Of a stretch of DNA of 34,384 nt, positions 33,730-34,384 are shown one piece after another. The notes beneath the pieces were generated by a model. It did not search any database, had not been told where the DNA came from, and saw only the letters and a list, made by a program, of their open reading frames with translations. The stretch comes from an uncultured Syntrophaceae bacterium (lineage in GTDB: Bacteria; Desulfobacterota; Syntrophia; Syntrophales; UBA2185). The translations under genes and the position numbers were made by a program. Numbering within the stretch: position 1 is the first letter of the stretch; every line of letters begins with the position of its first letter. The stretch covers positions 1 to 34,384 of the forward strand of contig CAITLA010000237.1 in NCBI GenBank assembly GCA_903893135.1. The letters run 5' to 3'.

Positions 33730-34384
33730 TCGACAGGACGGATAAGCTTCCCGTGAAACGGCAATGCGAGATTCTGGAGCTTTCCCGATCTGGCATTTAC
33801 TATACCCCAGTTCCCATCAGCGCGAAGGATATGGAGTTGATGCGTCAGATCGATGAGATTCATCTTGCCTATCCGTTCTATGGCAGCCGGAAGATCCGCA
33901 ACGAACTTTGGGCCAAGGGGTATGACATTGGATGTGACCGAGTACGTCGCCTGATGCGTCGGATGGGTATTGAAGCACTCTACGTGAAGCCGAGACTATC
34001 GTTGGCACATCCGGGACATGTGAAGTACCCCTATCTTCTCAGAGGTCTTGAGATCACAAGGGCGAATCATGTGTGGGCAGCCGATATCACCTATATTCCC
34101 ATGGCGAGAGGATTTTGCTACCTCGTAGCGATCATGGACTGGGCAAGCCGAATGGTTCTTTCCTGGAGACTTTCCAATACTCTGGACAGTGCATTCTGTA
34201 CCGATGCGTTGGAAGAGGCTATCGCAAAATATGGTTGTCCAGATATATTCAACACGGATCAGGGCAGTCAGTTCACAGCAGAAGCATTTACGAATACTCT
34301 TCGCTCAAACGATATTACCATCAGTATGGATGGAAAGGGCCGGTGGATGGACAACGTCTTTATAGAACGGTTATGGAAAAGCGT
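33726..34384 (+). CDS. IS3-family transposase OrfB (partial)
   Basis: The reading frame runs off the window after about 219 codons. It has the HTH_21-like region (ILELSRSGIYYTPVP and LAYPFYGSRKIRNELWAKG) and the rve integrase core with the catalytic triad: Asp in HVWAADITYIPMARG, Asp in FNTDQGSQFTAEAF, and Glu in MDNVFIERLWK. The triad is complete in the visible part. The frame is -1 relative to OrfA, as in other IS3 elements. Confidence 0.92.
   Translation, partial: MIDRTDKLPVKRQCEILELSRSGIYYTPVPISAKDMELMRQIDEIHLAYPFYGSRKIRNELWAKGYDIGCDRVRRLMRRMGIEALYVKPRLSLAHPGHVKYPYLLRGLEITRANHVWAADITYIPMARGFCYLVAIMDWASRMVLSWRLSNTLDSAFCTDALEEAIAKYGCPDIFNTDQGSQFTAEAFTNTLRSNDITISMDGKGRWMDNVFIERLWKS

Larger units (their letters stand above)
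33340..34384 (+). mobile_element. IS3-family insertion sequence, right end cut off
   Basis: Two overlapping genes (orfA at 33427, orfB at 33726) with an HTH protein and a DDE integrase core identify an IS3-family element. The left limit is approximate, since no inverted repeat can be matched without the right end. Both genes look intact up to the window end, so the element may be active. It lies about 300 bp upstream of the TPR-CHAT gene. Confidence 0.85.

Noticed and set aside
29842-34384. A multi-gene defence system around the CHAT protein
   Set aside because: Only an IS element and a porin flank it; no nuclease, gasdermin or nucleotide-signalling gene is seen, so a defence system is not supported.
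1-34384. CRISPR arrays, tRNA or rRNA genes, prophage
   Set aside because: No regular spaced repeats, no cloverleaf-like segment and no phage structural genes were recognised by eye.

Overview
The window reads as chromosome of a Gram-negative bacterium, most likely a Desulfobacterota / former Deltaproteobacteria member of the Syntrophales type. The evidence is an outer-membrane toolkit (LolA, a beta-barrel porin, a lipoprotein), a PflX-type radical SAM protein, DUF2905, and dispersed imperfect palindromes of the 'TGTCATTGCGAG...GCAATCTC' kind. The taxonomic call is inference from gene content. I see no tRNA, rRNA, CRISPR array or prophage.

Layout. 1-357 is non-coding with palindromic repeats. 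358-4460 (minus) is a compact operon read proA > nadD > TPM-domain protein > nucleotidyltransferase-fold protein > lemA. The TPM gene has a complete signal peptide in frame but no normal start codon. 4717-7136 (plus) holds a patatin-like hydrolase, a PflX-like radical SAM protein and a small DUF2905 membrane protein. 7289-17012 (minus) is a glycogen block read lolA > debranching enzyme > GT4 glycosyltransferase > GH57 protein > a 1418-aa fusion of a eukaryote-type GT3 glycogen synthase with a GT35 glucan phosphorylase. 17295-19952 (minus) carries ilvE and a comM/yifB ATPase. 20120-28264 (plus) runs moaC, a small membrane protein, a Fis-type HTH protein, a left-handed beta-helix protein, a giant GlmS-like protein and pyrG. 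28621-29553 is an outer-membrane beta-barrel. 29842-33030 (minus) is a large TPR-CHAT lipoprotein. The right edge is an IS3-family element cut by the window end.

How the genes work together. The glycogen block could both build and break alpha-glucan. The GT3 half would elongate from a nucleotide sugar (UDP-glucose in the known family), the GT35 half would release glucose-1-phosphate, and the GDE protein would remove branches. No glgC, glgA or GH13 glgB is seen here. The HTH/beta-helix/GlmS-like/pyrG run looks like a hexosamine and nucleotide-sugar supply unit.

Most worth a second look: the GlmS-like protein with an internal nucleophile Cys, two large insertions and an extra C-terminal domain, paired with the beta-helix protein; the GT3-GT35 fusion; the GH57 protein with two catalytic-motif substitutions; the TPM gene whose best start is ATA overlapping the nadD stop; and the TPR-CHAT lipoprotein.
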